Below the pieces are notes generated by a model. The model did not search any database and was not told the DNA's origin. It worked only from the letters and a program-made list of their open reading frames with translations. Position numbers and translations under genes: made by a program. Positions 7,658 to 15,163 of a stretch of DNA of 19,103 nucleotides are shown piece by piece. Each line of letters starts with the position of its first letter. The first letter of the stretch is position 1. This stretch comes from an uncultured Eggerthellaceae bacterium (GTDB taxonomy: Bacteria > Actinomycetota > Coriobacteriia > Coriobacteriales > Eggerthellaceae): NCBI GenBank assembly GCA_934617425.1, contig CAKTUD010000009.1, forward strand, positions 1 through 19,103, given 5' to 3'.

Positions 7658-8959
7658 TTACCTCAAAACCGTTGGCACCATCGAAATATCAATCTCGCAC
7701 TCTTCGTGCGTGGCCATGTTACGCAGCGTCGCTTTGCCCTGAGACACTTCGTCGGGGCCAAGCGTTACGATGAATTTCGCGCCAAGCTTGTTGGCAAGCT
7801 TGAACTGGCTTTTCAGGCTGCGGTCTTGATGAGACATGTCTGCGGCTACGCCCGCATCGCGGCACTGCTGGATAAGCGAGAACGCGGCTGGGCGCTGGTC
7901 ATTTTCGACGCAGGCGACGAACAGCGTGCAGGTCGATGGCTTCTCAAACGAGACCCCGGCTGCTTCGAGGGCGATGGCACAGCGCTCGAATCCCAAGGCA
8001 AAACCGAATCCCGGAGTGGGTCGCCCGCCTACTTCTTCGCAGAGCTTGTCGTATCGTCCGCCGCCGCCGATGGCGTTTTGAGCCGAATTGCTGTCGAGAG
8101 CCTGCACCTCGAAAACGGTGCGCGTATAGTAGTCGAGCCCGCGTACCAATTTGTGGTCTTCGGTGTAGCTGATTCCCGCGGCGTCAAGATAGCTCTTCAC
8201 CTTAGCGTGGTGCTCCTTGCAGTCGTCGCACAGATAGTCGGTGATCTTCGGGGCGTCTTCCATGACGTTCTTGCAGCCTTCGTTTTTGCAGTCGAATGCG
8301 CGCAAGGGGTTGATCTCTGCGCGATGGTTGCAGGTTTCGCACAGCTCGTTTTCGTGTTCGGACATATACGTGCGCACGGCTTCGCGATATTTTGGTCGAC
8401 AGTTCTCGCAGCCCATCGAGTTCAGCAGCAGCTCCATCGACTCGCTCGGTATGCCGATCGCTTCATAGAAGCGCATGAGCATGATGATTCCCTCTGCATC
8501 GATGGAGGGCTCGTCCGCGCCGAGGCATTCGATGCCTACTTGGTTGAACTGGCGGTAGCGGCCTTTCTGGGGACGCTCGGCGCGAAACATCGGGCCGGCA
8601 TACATAAGCTTTACCGGCGCCGATCCCTGTGGGACCATATCGTGCTGCACAACAGCGCGCACGACGCCTGCTGTGCCTTCGGGGCGCAGGGAGAGCTTAG
8701 ATTTGTCTTTGATGTGGCCCCCACCAAGCAGGGTTTTGAGATTCTCGCCCGATATGGCGGTGAACATCTCCTTCGAAACGACGTCGGTTGCCTCGCCGAT
8801 GCCGCGTACGAACAGAGCTGTCTGTTCTATCAGCGGGGTGACTATCGGTTCATAGCCGTAAGCGCCGAATACGCGCGCGGCGGTTACCTTGAAATGGTTC
8901 CAGAACGCTGCCTCTTCGGGCAACATGTCCTTGGTTCCTTCAGGAAGTTGAATTGCCAT
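7658..8959 (-). CDS. hisS: Histidyl-tRNA synthetase
   Basis: This 433-residue class IIa synthetase charges tRNA-His. Motif 2 is FRAERPQKGRYRQF, the histidine-specific motifs are LVRGLDYYTRTVFEV and IGGGGRYDKL, and motif 3 is GFGFALGFERC. The C-terminal anticodon-binding domain includes LGAKFIVTLGPDE. The insertion domain (residues about 178-245) carries a cysteine-rich cluster with CxxC pairs, as in many Gram-positive HisRS, possibly binding zinc. An in-frame ATG 12 codons upstream (8995) exists, but the ATG at 8957-8959 is chosen: it has GAGG seven bases upstream and gives the family's usual start (MAIQLPEGTKD). No T-box leader sequence was recognised in the 90 bases before it. Confidence 0.96.
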   Translation of the reverse strand: MAIQLPEGTKDMLPEEAAFWNHFKVTAARVFGAYGYEPIVTPLIEQTALFVRGIGEATDVVSKEMFTAISGENLKTLLGGGHIKDKSKLSLRPEGTAGVVRAVVQHDMVPQGSAPVKLMYAGPMFRAERPQKGRYRQFNQVGIECLGADEPSIDAEGIIMLMRFYEAIGIPSESMELLLNSMGCENCRPKYREAVRTYMSEHENELCETCNHRAEINPLRAFDCKNEGCKNVMEDAPKITDYLCDDCKEHHAKVKSYLDAAGISYTEDHKLVRGLDYYTRTVFEVQALDSNSAQNAIGGGGRYDKLCEEVGGRPTPGFGFALGFERCAIALEAAGVSFEKPSTCTLFVACVENDQRPAAFSLIQQCRDAGVAADMSHQDRSLKSQFKLANKLGAKFIVTLGPDEVSQGKATLRNMATHEECEIDISMVPTVLR

Positions 8960-9049
8960 ATGGGTACCTCGTGGTTGCGGTTTAAACTGCTTCATTCTAA
9001 AACAAAACGAAGCTCTGTGCGGCGGCTCTGCGGGAACGCCACAGCTGGT

Positions 9050-10312
9050 CTATAGCCGCATTTTCTCTTCATGTGCGCTTGCTTGGTAATAATGCCTTCC
9101 GTTGGCGCTTGTTTCCAGTTTGGATAATTCGTATAAGGCTTTGATCTTCAGTTTGGAGATCCTGTCGCTGTGTTCTACGCAAAGCGACATTTCGCACAGC
9201 TCCAGAGACCACTGCCATTTTCCGGTGAGTTGTGCGATTTCGGCCATTTCGGCAACTTTATCGATGCCGCCTAAAGCAGGGATCAGCTCGTTTGCTCGTT
9301 CTTTGACGGAAAGGGGATGCAGATTGGCGACTTTTCCATCGAACCAGCCCACGTAGCCTTGGTAGATGCTTCTTATCGACCAATCGATGCTGCCGTAATA
9401 TTCTTGTAAATAGGGCAGTTCGGCTAGCTCTTTTGGTAGCTTGACGGCGTCTAGGGTTTCGTCCAGCCCGAACCCGTTGTCTATGCACGATAGGGTTTGC
9501 GTAAGAATCGACTCTATCGCTGCGCGATAGCCGGTCAATGTTTCGCGCACTTTTTCAGCGCCTATGATCGGTCTCGTGTGGCCGGGCAAAAGAAACTCGG
9601 TATCGAATTCGAGCATTTTCCCTAGCGAATCGACCCAGGTGGCTACGTCGCGATAGCTGCCTCCACGAATGGCATATAGATTAGGCCAGCAAGCGTAGTA
9701 ATTATCCGCGCAGCACAAGGCCTTCTCTTCTTGCAGCCAGACGAATATTTGATCGTCGGTTTCGCCCGGCGCGCGTACGAGCAGCAGTTTTCTTCCGTCG
9801 ATCTCGCGTTCTACTTTATCTTGGCTATAGAGAGTGGTTACGGGCAGCGGGTCGTAACCACTCTTGTCTTCGCGGATGCCAAGACCTTGGGTAATCAGCT
9901 CCTCGTTGCTTAACTCGTAGCCGAATTGCCGGGTGGAGCGGGCGTTTAGCCCATGCAGGATCGACTCGCTATGCTTAAGCGGTTTGGTTGCGGGTGAAAA
10001 CGCTATCACTTCGTTTGCCGTGTCGCGAAATGCGCCGCTGCCGCCGCGATGGTCGGGGTGACTATGCGTGTAGATGATGGTTTCCACGGGCTTGCTCGTC
10101 AGGCTCTCGACGACTTCTTTCAGGGCTTGCCCTGTTTCGCGTGAATTGAGCGAGTCTATCAAAATCACTGATTCGTTGGCGATGATGACGATCGAGTTGC
10201 TATGACCGTACCCCAAAACATGGTAGACGCTGTCTGATACTTTTAATATTTGTTTTGGAAATTCGCTTTCGGCAAACTCCCTCAGCGATTTTTCTCCATT
10301 TGAATCGAGCAT
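9050..10312 (-). CDS. Alkylsulfatase-like metallo-beta-lactamase-fold hydrolase
   Basis: This 420-residue protein has an MBL domain (residues about 20-255) with the metal-binding motif HSHPDH at 83-88, a likely further ligand region APGETDDQ, CADNYYACWPNLYAIRGG, and LPGHTRPI. Residues about 310-415 match the dimerisation domain of secondary/primary alkylsulfatases of the SdsA1/BDS1 type: YVGWFDGKVANLHPLSVKER, then GRHYYQASAHEE at the end. The C-terminal SCP-like domain that normally follows in those enzymes (total about 650 residues) is absent, and no signal peptide is seen, so this is a short cytoplasmic form. Substrate unknown; sulfate-ester hydrolysis is inference from the fold. The ATG has AAGGAG upstream. 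It reads toward hisS with a 90-base gap and could be co-transcribed with it. Confidence 0.85.
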   Translation of the reverse strand: MLDSNGEKSLREFAESEFPKQILKVSDSVYHVLGYGHSNSIVIIANESVILIDSLNSRETGQALKEVVESLTSKPVETIIYTHSHPDHRGGSGAFRDTANEVIAFSPATKPLKHSESILHGLNARSTRQFGYELSNEELITQGLGIREDKSGYDPLPVTTLYSQDKVEREIDGRKLLLVRAPGETDDQIFVWLQEEKALCCADNYYACWPNLYAIRGGSYRDVATWVDSLGKMLEFDTEFLLPGHTRPIIGAEKVRETLTGYRAAIESILTQTLSCIDNGFGLDETLDAVKLPKELAELPYLQEYYGSIDWSIRSIYQGYVGWFDGKVANLHPLSVKERANELIPALGGIDKVAEMAEIAQLTGKWQWSLELCEMSLCVEHSDRISKLKIKALYELSKLETSANGRHYYQASAHEEKMRL

Positions 10313-10366
10313 GGCGTCTCCTTCGTCGGGGCTTCACTGCATATTATTTTCTGTAGGGAATAGATG

Positions 10367-10410
10367 CTTGTAAAGTGTCGGTTTCTCCTGCGAAACCGAC
10401 ACTTGTAAAG
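10367..10410. repeat. 13-bp perfect palindrome flanked by a 9-bp direct repeat
   Basis: AAGTGTCGGTTTC (10373-10385) and its exact reverse complement (10392-10404) surround a 6-base spacer. The 9-mer CTTGTAAAG also occurs as a direct repeat at 10367-10375 and 10402-10410, overlapping both ends. No T-tract follows on either strand, so it is not a normal intrinsic terminator. It lies about 60 bases upstream of the hydrolase start (minus strand) and about 60 bases upstream of the ffs promoter. It may be an operator or a hairpin in the hydrolase 5' untranslated region. The surrounding 10313-10463 holds no gene. Confidence 0.75.
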
Positions 10411-10463
10411 CCATGGTAAAGAGCCTGTGTGATTTCGATTGCAGCTTGTTTGCTGTTGTGGTC

Positions 10464-10491
10464 TTGCGCGAAAGTCCGAATATACTATAAT
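10464..10491 (+). promoter_or_regulatory. ffs promoter
   Basis: A perfect -10 hexamer TATAAT at 10486-10491 is preceded 16 bases upstream by TTGCGC at 10464-10469, a partial -35. Initiation would fall near 10498-10500, just before the first base of the SRP RNA stem, as expected for a strongly expressed stable RNA. Confidence 0.7.
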
Positions 10492-10505
10492 TCATTGGCA
10501 TTGCA

Positions 10506-10610
10506 GCATCCTGCATAGGGCGGGGCGGCGCTAAGTTCCGAACCTGGTCAGGTCCGGGAGGAAGCAGCCATAAGGGACCGCTGGCGAGCGCCCCGTCCTA
10601 TGCAGGATGC
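10506..10610 (+). ncRNA. ffs: Signal recognition particle RNA (small bacterial type)
   Basis: The conserved apical domain of 4.5S/SRP RNA is clear: GGTCAGGTCCGGGAGGAAGC followed by AGCCATAAGGG (about 10546-10575), the site that binds Ffh. The ends pair perfectly over 14 bp (10506-10519 with 10597-10610), and the helix continues with CGGGGC (10521-10526) and GCCCCG (10590-10595). Five T residues follow (10611-10615), so the terminal helix doubles as an intrinsic terminator. The length of about 105 nt is that of the short bacterial form without an Alu domain. The mature ends are estimated from the helix. Confidence 0.97.
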
Positions 10611-10638
10611 TTTTTCATGCCGCCGCGGCGATGCGCTA

Positions 10639-10667
10639 TTGACATTTGTGCTGCTGTGGGGTGCATC
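10639..10667 (+). promoter_or_regulatory. Weak candidate promoter for the dedA-family gene
   Basis: A consensus -35 TTGACA occurs at 10639-10644, but the hexamer 17 bases on (TGCATC, 10662-10667) is a poor -10. It sits just downstream of the ffs terminator, where a new promoter is needed. Confidence 0.25.
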
Positions 10668-10705
10668 TGTGATGCCTTGCTTTGTCGTCTGCCGATTGGG
10701 GCTTT

Positions 10706-11377
10706 ATGGGCATCATCGATTTTTTCGTCAGACTTTTGTCTGATCCTCGTTCCTTCATTGCTGGATGGATCGTCTCGCTTGGTGCGATTTGGGTTTACAC
10801 CCCGCTCTTCATTATCGTGTTCGTCGAGACGGGTCTGGTGTTCTTTCCGTTTTTGCCCGGCGATTCGTTGCTTTTCGCAGCGGGCGTGTTCAGCGCCGAC
10901 GGTGGCGGGTTGCACCTGTGGGCTACGCTTTTGGTGTTCTACGCCGCCGCTATCTTGGGCAATACTTCCAATTATTGGATTGCTCGCTTTTTTGGCAAAC
11001 GCATCATCGATTCGGGGAAGGTAGGTGCGCTCACGCCTGAGCGTATGGCCAAGCTCGATAACTTTTTCGCTAAATACGGTGGCCTCACCATCGTTATCAC
11101 GCGATTCATGCCATTCTTTCGCACGTTCGCCCCGTTTATCGCCGGTACCGGCCATATGAATTTCGCGAAATTCACGTTGTTCAACGCTATCGGCGGCATC
11201 TCGTGGGTGAGCCTTTTCGTGCTGGTCGGTTACTTTTTCGGCGGTGTGCCGTTTGTGCAGCAGCACTTTGAGATCATTGTGCTGGGGATCGTCGGCGTTT
11301 CCGCCTTGCCTGCCGTCATCGGTGCTGTCAAGGCCGCTATGTCTTCTCGCGGGAAGAAAGGTTCGCACGCTGCCTAA
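10706..11377 (+). CDS. DedA/SNARE-associated family membrane protein
   Basis: This 223-residue polytopic inner-membrane protein belongs to the DedA family (YqjA/YghB relatives), implicated in undecaprenyl-phosphate or phospholipid flipping and membrane homeostasis. Family hallmarks are FVETGLVFFPFLPGDSLLF near the N-terminus, GNTSNYWIARFFGKRI, and FAKYGGLTIVITRFMPFFRT followed by FIAGTGHMNF with the conserved Arg, Pro and Gly residues. The C-terminus is basic (SSRGKKG). The start is uncertain: ATG 10706 has only GGGG four bases upstream, while an in-frame TTG at 10682 (8 codons earlier) has no binding site. It lies 95 bases after ffs and 63 bases before dnaX. Confidence 0.9.
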   Translation: MGIIDFFVRLLSDPRSFIAGWIVSLGAIWVYTPLFIIVFVETGLVFFPFLPGDSLLFAAGVFSADGGGLHLWATLLVFYAAAILGNTSNYWIARFFGKRIIDSGKVGALTPERMAKLDNFFAKYGGLTIVITRFMPFFRTFAPFIAGTGHMNFAKFTLFNAIGGISWVSLFVLVGYFFGGVPFVQQHFEIIVLGIVGVSALPAVIGAVKAAMSSRGKKGSHAA

Positions 11378-11392
11378 TCGTTGGGCTTCTCT

Positions 11393-11398
11393 TATAAT
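11393..11398 (+). promoter_or_regulatory. Candidate -10 of a dnaX promoter
   Basis: TATAAT at 11393-11398 is a perfect -10 hexamer 43 bases before the dnaX ATG, in the 63-base gap after the dedA-family gene. No good -35 is found 15-19 bases upstream, where the sequence still encodes the end of the preceding protein. Confidence 0.4.
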
Positions 11399-11440
11399 CG
11401 TCGAGAAACGATTTCGATTCGACGCAGGAGCCAAAAGATC

Positions 11441-13951
11441 ATGGCAGAAGCTCTTTATCGTAAATATCGCCCGCAGATCTTCGAGGACGTGGTGGGGCAG
11501 GAGCCCATTGAACGTACGCTGAAAAATGCTATAGCTCAGGACAAAGTAAGCCATGCCTATCTTTTATGCGGCCCCCGAGGCACAGGCAAGACGACCACTG
11601 CGCGACTGATAGCGAAAGCTCTTTTGTGCGAGCACGGACCCACCGCAAGTCCCGATGGCACGTGCGAGGATTGCCGCATGATCGCCGACGGCGTGCATCC
11701 CGACGTTTACGAACTCGACGCGGCAAGCCGCACGGGTGTGGAGAATGTGCGCGAGGAAATCATCAGTCGCGTGCAATTCGCTCCGACGCGCGGCACCTAC
11801 AAGGTTTATATCATCGACGAGGTTCACATGCTCTCGACGGCGGCGTTCAATGCGCTGCTGAAAACGCTCGAAGAGCCTCCGGCGCACGTCATTTTCATCT
11901 TATGCACTACCGATCCTCAAAAGGTGCCTGAAACCATACATTCTCGCTGCCAGCGTTTTGATTTCAGGCGCATCTCGCCTGAGGCTATGGTCTCGCGTCT
12001 TGGTGCCGTGTGCGTCTCCGAGGGCGTGGAATTCGAGGGCGAGGCGCTCGACCTCATCGCACATCGCGCTGAGGGAGGCTTGCGCAACGCCCTTACTTCT
12101 CTTGAGCAGATCATCGCGTTCGAAGACGGCAAGGTCACGCTGGCTGGTGCCGAGCGTATCTTGGGGTCAATCGACTCCAACGACATGGCTGACATTATCG
12201 CCGCGATCGGCAGGCGCGATGCGGCGGCATGTTTTCGCTGGATAGCGGAGTATGTCGAGACCGGCGCCGATCTGGTTCAGTTCACGCGGGATATGGCCGA
12301 GCATGTCCGCAATCTTTATCTCATGGCGGTTGCAGGTGATGATGTCGAGCTTGATGTGTCGGAGACCCTTCGCCGCGAGCTCGTGAATGAACGGAAGATG
12401 TTCGGCGAGGACCGTCTTTCGCGTATGCTTTGCGTATTGGGCGATTTGCTGACCGAGCTGAGGGGGTCGACCAATCGTCGTCTATCTTTCGAGATAGCCC
12501 TAACACGTTTGGTGCGGCCTGATTCCGATCTCACGATAGCGGGGTTGGCCGAGCGTGTCGAAGCTCTGGAAAAAGGGATGTCGGCTGCTGCCATGCCCGT
12601 GGGACAGCTTTCCGACCGAGACGGTCTTGACGTCGCCGCGTTGGGGACGGGCGCAGCGGGGCAGCGTCCCGTCGCATCGCGAAAATCCGTTTCCGATGCG
12701 CCCATGACGATGGCACAGCCTCGGCGTCAGCCGGATCAAGGAGCACAAACGTCTTCGTATGCCGAAGAGCCTCTCACGGAGGCTCAGCAAAAGCTCCAAG
12801 AGCTTCAGCGCGAACGCATATATAAACAAGAACAAGCGAGGCAGGATGCTTGGAATCGTGGTGGTGCGGCACCATTGGGGCAAAATGATTCGCCTAGGCA
12901 ATCGACGGCGTCTTCGGGTGCTGCAACTCGGGTTGAAGGCTCTGTGGCTCAGCGTCCCGACGTCGCTTCCCAGTCTTTAGGAGGCGTTGCTGCATCACGG
13001 GCTGTCGATCGCTCCAAATCGAATGCACAATCATCGGTTCCCGCCGCGCAGCAGCCTCCTTCGTCCGCAAGCGGCTCCGGAGCGATGTCTTCACGCTTGC
13101 TGCAGGCGTTGCAGAACCCCGCCGCCTTGCAACGCGTGTGGCAAATGACGCTGGCCAACATCAAAAAGCAGAAAACCGCCTACGGCGTGTTGTTCATGAA
13201 CACCCGCGCCGTCCTCGATGCGGCTCGCGGCGTGTTCGTAGTCGAGTTTCCCCGCGAGAACGCTTTTGCGTTCAAATCGGTTCAGCGTGCCGAGGTGCGT
13301 GACGCGCTGAGCGCGGCCTTGCAACAGGCCGCCGGCGAACCTGTCGTCTACGAACTCGCGCAAGCGGGTGCGCCGGTCGTCGATGTTCCTGCAACAGCGC
13401 CGCGGAGGCGAGAAGCGCCCGTCGAGACCGCTGCTTCTGGGCCGTCGAACGCGTCAGCGCCTGTCAGCGTCTCTGCTTCCGGTTCCGATGCGAGTGCTTT
13501 TGGCTTTCAATCGCAGAGAGCGCCGATTGGGCAAGGCGTGGCGGCTCCTGTTTCGGCGTCTGGTGTCGCAAACCGCGCCGAAACCGTAGATTTCCGCAAT
13601 CGCATCCCTCACAACACGGCGACCACAAAGCCTGTTTCGGCTTCCGATTCCGCTCCTTACGACGATGTCGTGCCCTACGGCGATGATGCCGTGTTCGATA
13701 TGGGGTACGATTTGGCATCGGCTCCTTCTTTCGAATCCCCCGATCAGTCTTTTGCCAACGCTCCGGCGGTTCCTTCCAGGTTTGCGGAAGATCCCCACAC
13801 GCGCCCTTTTTCACAAACCGGCGTACCCTCAGAGCCTGATCAAAAGCCGTCAGATCAAATGGCGGAGGTCTCTGATCCTGCAGCTAGCGATATCGAGGCT
13901 ATGCTGCAAGCTGGTTTCGGCGGCGGCGTTGTTTTTAAGGAAGTGCAATAG
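11441..13951 (+). CDS. dnaX: DNA polymerase III subunit gamma/tau
   Basis: This 836-residue clamp-loader ATPase places the beta clamp on DNA. The AAA+ module shows Walker A GPRGTGKT (residues 44-51), Walker B DEVHML, sensor 1 CTTDPQ and the arginine-finger region IHSRCQRF. The zinc module has Cys63, Cys75 and Cys78, but the fourth position expected from E. coli (Cys73) is Asp72. Residues about 376-546 are a low-complexity Ser/Ala/Gln linker; about 548-640 form a folded domain (LLQALQNPAALQRVWQMTLA onward); a second disordered tail ends in a conserved-looking acidic and hydrophobic peptide. ATG 11441 has AGGAG 10 bases upstream; longer in-frame starts lack one. No tau/gamma slippery heptamer was found. 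It heads the dnaX-ybaB-recR cluster. Confidence 0.96.
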   Translation: MAEALYRKYRPQIFEDVVGQEPIERTLKNAIAQDKVSHAYLLCGPRGTGKTTTARLIAKALLCEHGPTASPDGTCEDCRMIADGVHPDVYELDAASRTGVENVREEIISRVQFAPTRGTYKVYIIDEVHMLSTAAFNALLKTLEEPPAHVIFILCTTDPQKVPETIHSRCQRFDFRRISPEAMVSRLGAVCVSEGVEFEGEALDLIAHRAEGGLRNALTSLEQIIAFEDGKVTLAGAERILGSIDSNDMADIIAAIGRRDAAACFRWIAEYVETGADLVQFTRDMAEHVRNLYLMAVAGDDVELDVSETLRRELVNERKMFGEDRLSRMLCVLGDLLTELRGSTNRRLSFEIALTRLVRPDSDLTIAGLAERVEALEKGMSAAAMPVGQLSDRDGLDVAALGTGAAGQRPVASRKSVSDAPMTMAQPRRQPDQGAQTSSYAEEPLTEAQQKLQELQRERIYKQEQARQDAWNRGGAAPLGQNDSPRQSTASSGAATRVEGSVAQRPDVASQSLGGVAASRAVDRSKSNAQSSVPAAQQPPSSASGSGAMSSRLLQALQNPAALQRVWQMTLANIKKQKTAYGVLFMNTRAVLDAARGVFVVEFPRENAFAFKSVQRAEVRDALSAALQQAAGEPVVYELAQAGAPVVDVPATAPRRREAPVETAASGPSNASAPVSVSASGSDASAFGFQSQRAPIGQGVAAPVSASGVANRAETVDFRNRIPHNTATTKPVSASDSAPYDDVVPYGDDAVFDMGYDLASAPSFESPDQSFANAPAVPSRFAEDPHTRPFSQTGVPSEPDQKPSDQMAEVSDPAASDIEAMLQAGFGGGVVFKEVQ

Positions 13952-14036
13952 GCGTTTAGCCGAAACCGCTCCAGGTCGTTCAGAATATACGAATCGAAAA
14001 AACCGCTCGATTGCGAGCCAACGAAGGAGAACTATC

Positions 14037-14354
14037 ATGGATATGCGAAAGATGATGAAGCAGGCTCAAAAGATGCAGCTCGAGCTTGCTCGCGCGCAAG
14101 AGGAGATTAAAGACTTCACCTACGCTGCCACCGCTGGCGGCGGCATGGTCGAGGTCGTCGCAAAGGGCGACAACACCATCGAGAGCATCGCCATCAATCC
14201 CGAAGCTGTCGATCCCGAGGATGTCGAGATGCTGCAGGACATGATCCTTGCTGCAGTCAACGACGCCCTAAATGGGGTTTCCGAGCAAAGCGAAGCACGC
14301 CTCAGCACCGCGACTGCGGGCATGAAGGGCATGAACATTCCCGGTTTGATGTAA
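14037..14354 (+). CDS. ybaB: YbaB/EbfC nucleoid-associated protein
   Basis: This 105-residue protein matches the YbaB/EbfC family, small dimeric DNA-binding proteins. It starts MDMRKMMKQAQKMQLELARA, the usual amphipathic N-terminal helix, followed by the sheet segment GGGMVEVVAKGDNTIESIAI and a Met-rich C-terminus. The in-frame upstream extension overlapping dnaX is rejected because ATG 14037 has a strong AAGGAG seven bases upstream and gives the normal family length. It lies between dnaX and recR, its standard position in bacteria, so it is probably co-transcribed with both. Confidence 0.95.
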   Translation: MDMRKMMKQAQKMQLELARAQEEIKDFTYAATAGGGMVEVVAKGDNTIESIAINPEAVDPEDVEMLQDMILAAVNDALNGVSEQSEARLSTATAGMKGMNIPGLM

Positions 14355-14362
14355 GGGCTCTC

Positions 14363-14959
14363 GTGTACGCTGCGCCTGCTTTGCAAAAGCTCCTCGATGA
14401 GTTGGAGCGACTACCCGGCATCGGTCCGAAATCGGCACAACGCATCGCCTATTGGATGCTCAATACCGATAAAGCCACTGTCCTTCGTTTGGCTGAGGCT
14501 ATCGTCGAAGTGAAGGAAAGCGTTCATTTTTGCTCGCGATGCTTCAATTACGCCGAAGACGATTTGTGCGAGATCTGCCAATCCACAAAACGCGACTCTG
14601 GGCTTATTTGCGTGGTGAGCGAGCCGCGCGATATCCCGCCTATCGAGCGAACCGCGGTTTTCACGGGTGTCTACCACGTGCTGGGCGGAGAGCTTTCCCC
14701 TATGGACGGCATCGGTCCCGACGACTTGCATATCGCCGAATTGCTGCAGCGCTTGTCCGATCCGTCGGTGCGCGAAGTCATCTTGGCTACGAACCCCAAC
14801 GTCGAAGGTGAGACCACTGCGTCTTATCTGGCGCGCATCATCAAGCCGTTGGGGGTTAAGGTGTCACGCCTTGCTAGCGGGCTTCCTGTTGGCGGTGATC
14901 TTGAATTCGCCGATGAAGTGACTCTTGGACGTGCCATCGAAGCGCGCAGGCAGCTTTAA
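14363..14959 (+). CDS. recR: Recombination mediator protein RecR
   Basis: This 198-residue protein acts with RecF/RecO to load RecA on gapped DNA. The N-terminal helix-hairpin-helix is LERLPGIGPKSAQRIA (residues 14-29). The zinc finger uses Cys57, Cys60, Cys69 and Cys72 (CSRC...CEIC). The Toprim domain follows, with VVSEPRDIPPIE, GVYHVLGGELSPMDGIGPD and ATNPNVEGETTA; the end, SRLASGLPVGGDLEFADEVT, is also classic. The length equals the family norm (about 200). The start is GTG at 14363, with AAGGG 6 bases upstream and only 8 bases after the ybaB stop, indicating one transcript. Confidence 0.97.
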   Translation: MYAAPALQKLLDELERLPGIGPKSAQRIAYWMLNTDKATVLRLAEAIVEVKESVHFCSRCFNYAEDDLCEICQSTKRDSGLICVVSEPRDIPPIERTAVFTGVYHVLGGELSPMDGIGPDDLHIAELLQRLSDPSVREVILATNPNVEGETTASYLARIIKPLGVKVSRLASGLPVGGDLEFADEVTLGRAIEARRQL

Positions 14960-15060
14960 GTGCTCGATTACGCAGAGCGTGGTCGTTTAATGCAGAAGAA
15001 GTGATGAAATGCGCCATTTCGTAACGAAACAACGGCGTATTCCGTCAACTTTATCCGTAA

Positions 15061-15091
15061 CGCATTGCGCAAAGGGCAATGCGGCTATAAT
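15061..15091 (+). promoter_or_regulatory. Candidate glycosyltransferase promoter with an 8-bp dyad
   Basis: A perfect -10 TATAAT lies at 15086-15091. Directly upstream, CGCATTGC (15061-15068) and GCAATGCG (15076-15083) form an exact 8-bp inverted repeat around a 7-base spacer, covering where the -35 would be (TTGCGC at 15065-15070, 15-base spacing). The geometry resembles a repressor operator overlapping a promoter. CGTAACG occurs at 15020-15026, inside the 13-base palindrome TTTCGTAACGAAA (15017-15029), and again at 15056-15062. The rest of the 204-base gap after recR shows no gene. Confidence 0.5.
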
Positions 15092-15163
15092 CACCTTCGG
15101 CGAGATTGGTCGCTTGTTTGCGCGCGCTCGGATGCGTTGCGCCGGGGAAAGGGATAGAGGGCC

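Noticed and set aside
8960..9049. T-box leader upstream of hisS
   Set aside because: No T-box consensus (GGTGGNACCGCG-like) or antiterminator was found in the 90-base gap.
6335..9055. Very long open frame (about 906 codons) on the plus strand
   Set aside because: It lies wholly antisense to aspS and hisS, whose motifs are unmistakable. The frame is open because of codon bias and shows no domain or ribosome binding site.
13161..13170. Possible dnaX programmed frameshift at AAAAAG
   Set aside because: The site reads C AAA AAG in frame, so it lacks the A AAA AAG heptamer, and it lies inside the C-terminal folded domain instead of after the ATPase core.
13665..14036. N-terminal extension of ybaB overlapping the end of dnaX
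   Set aside because: The strong AAGGAG before ATG 14037 and the normal family length of about 105 residues support the short form.
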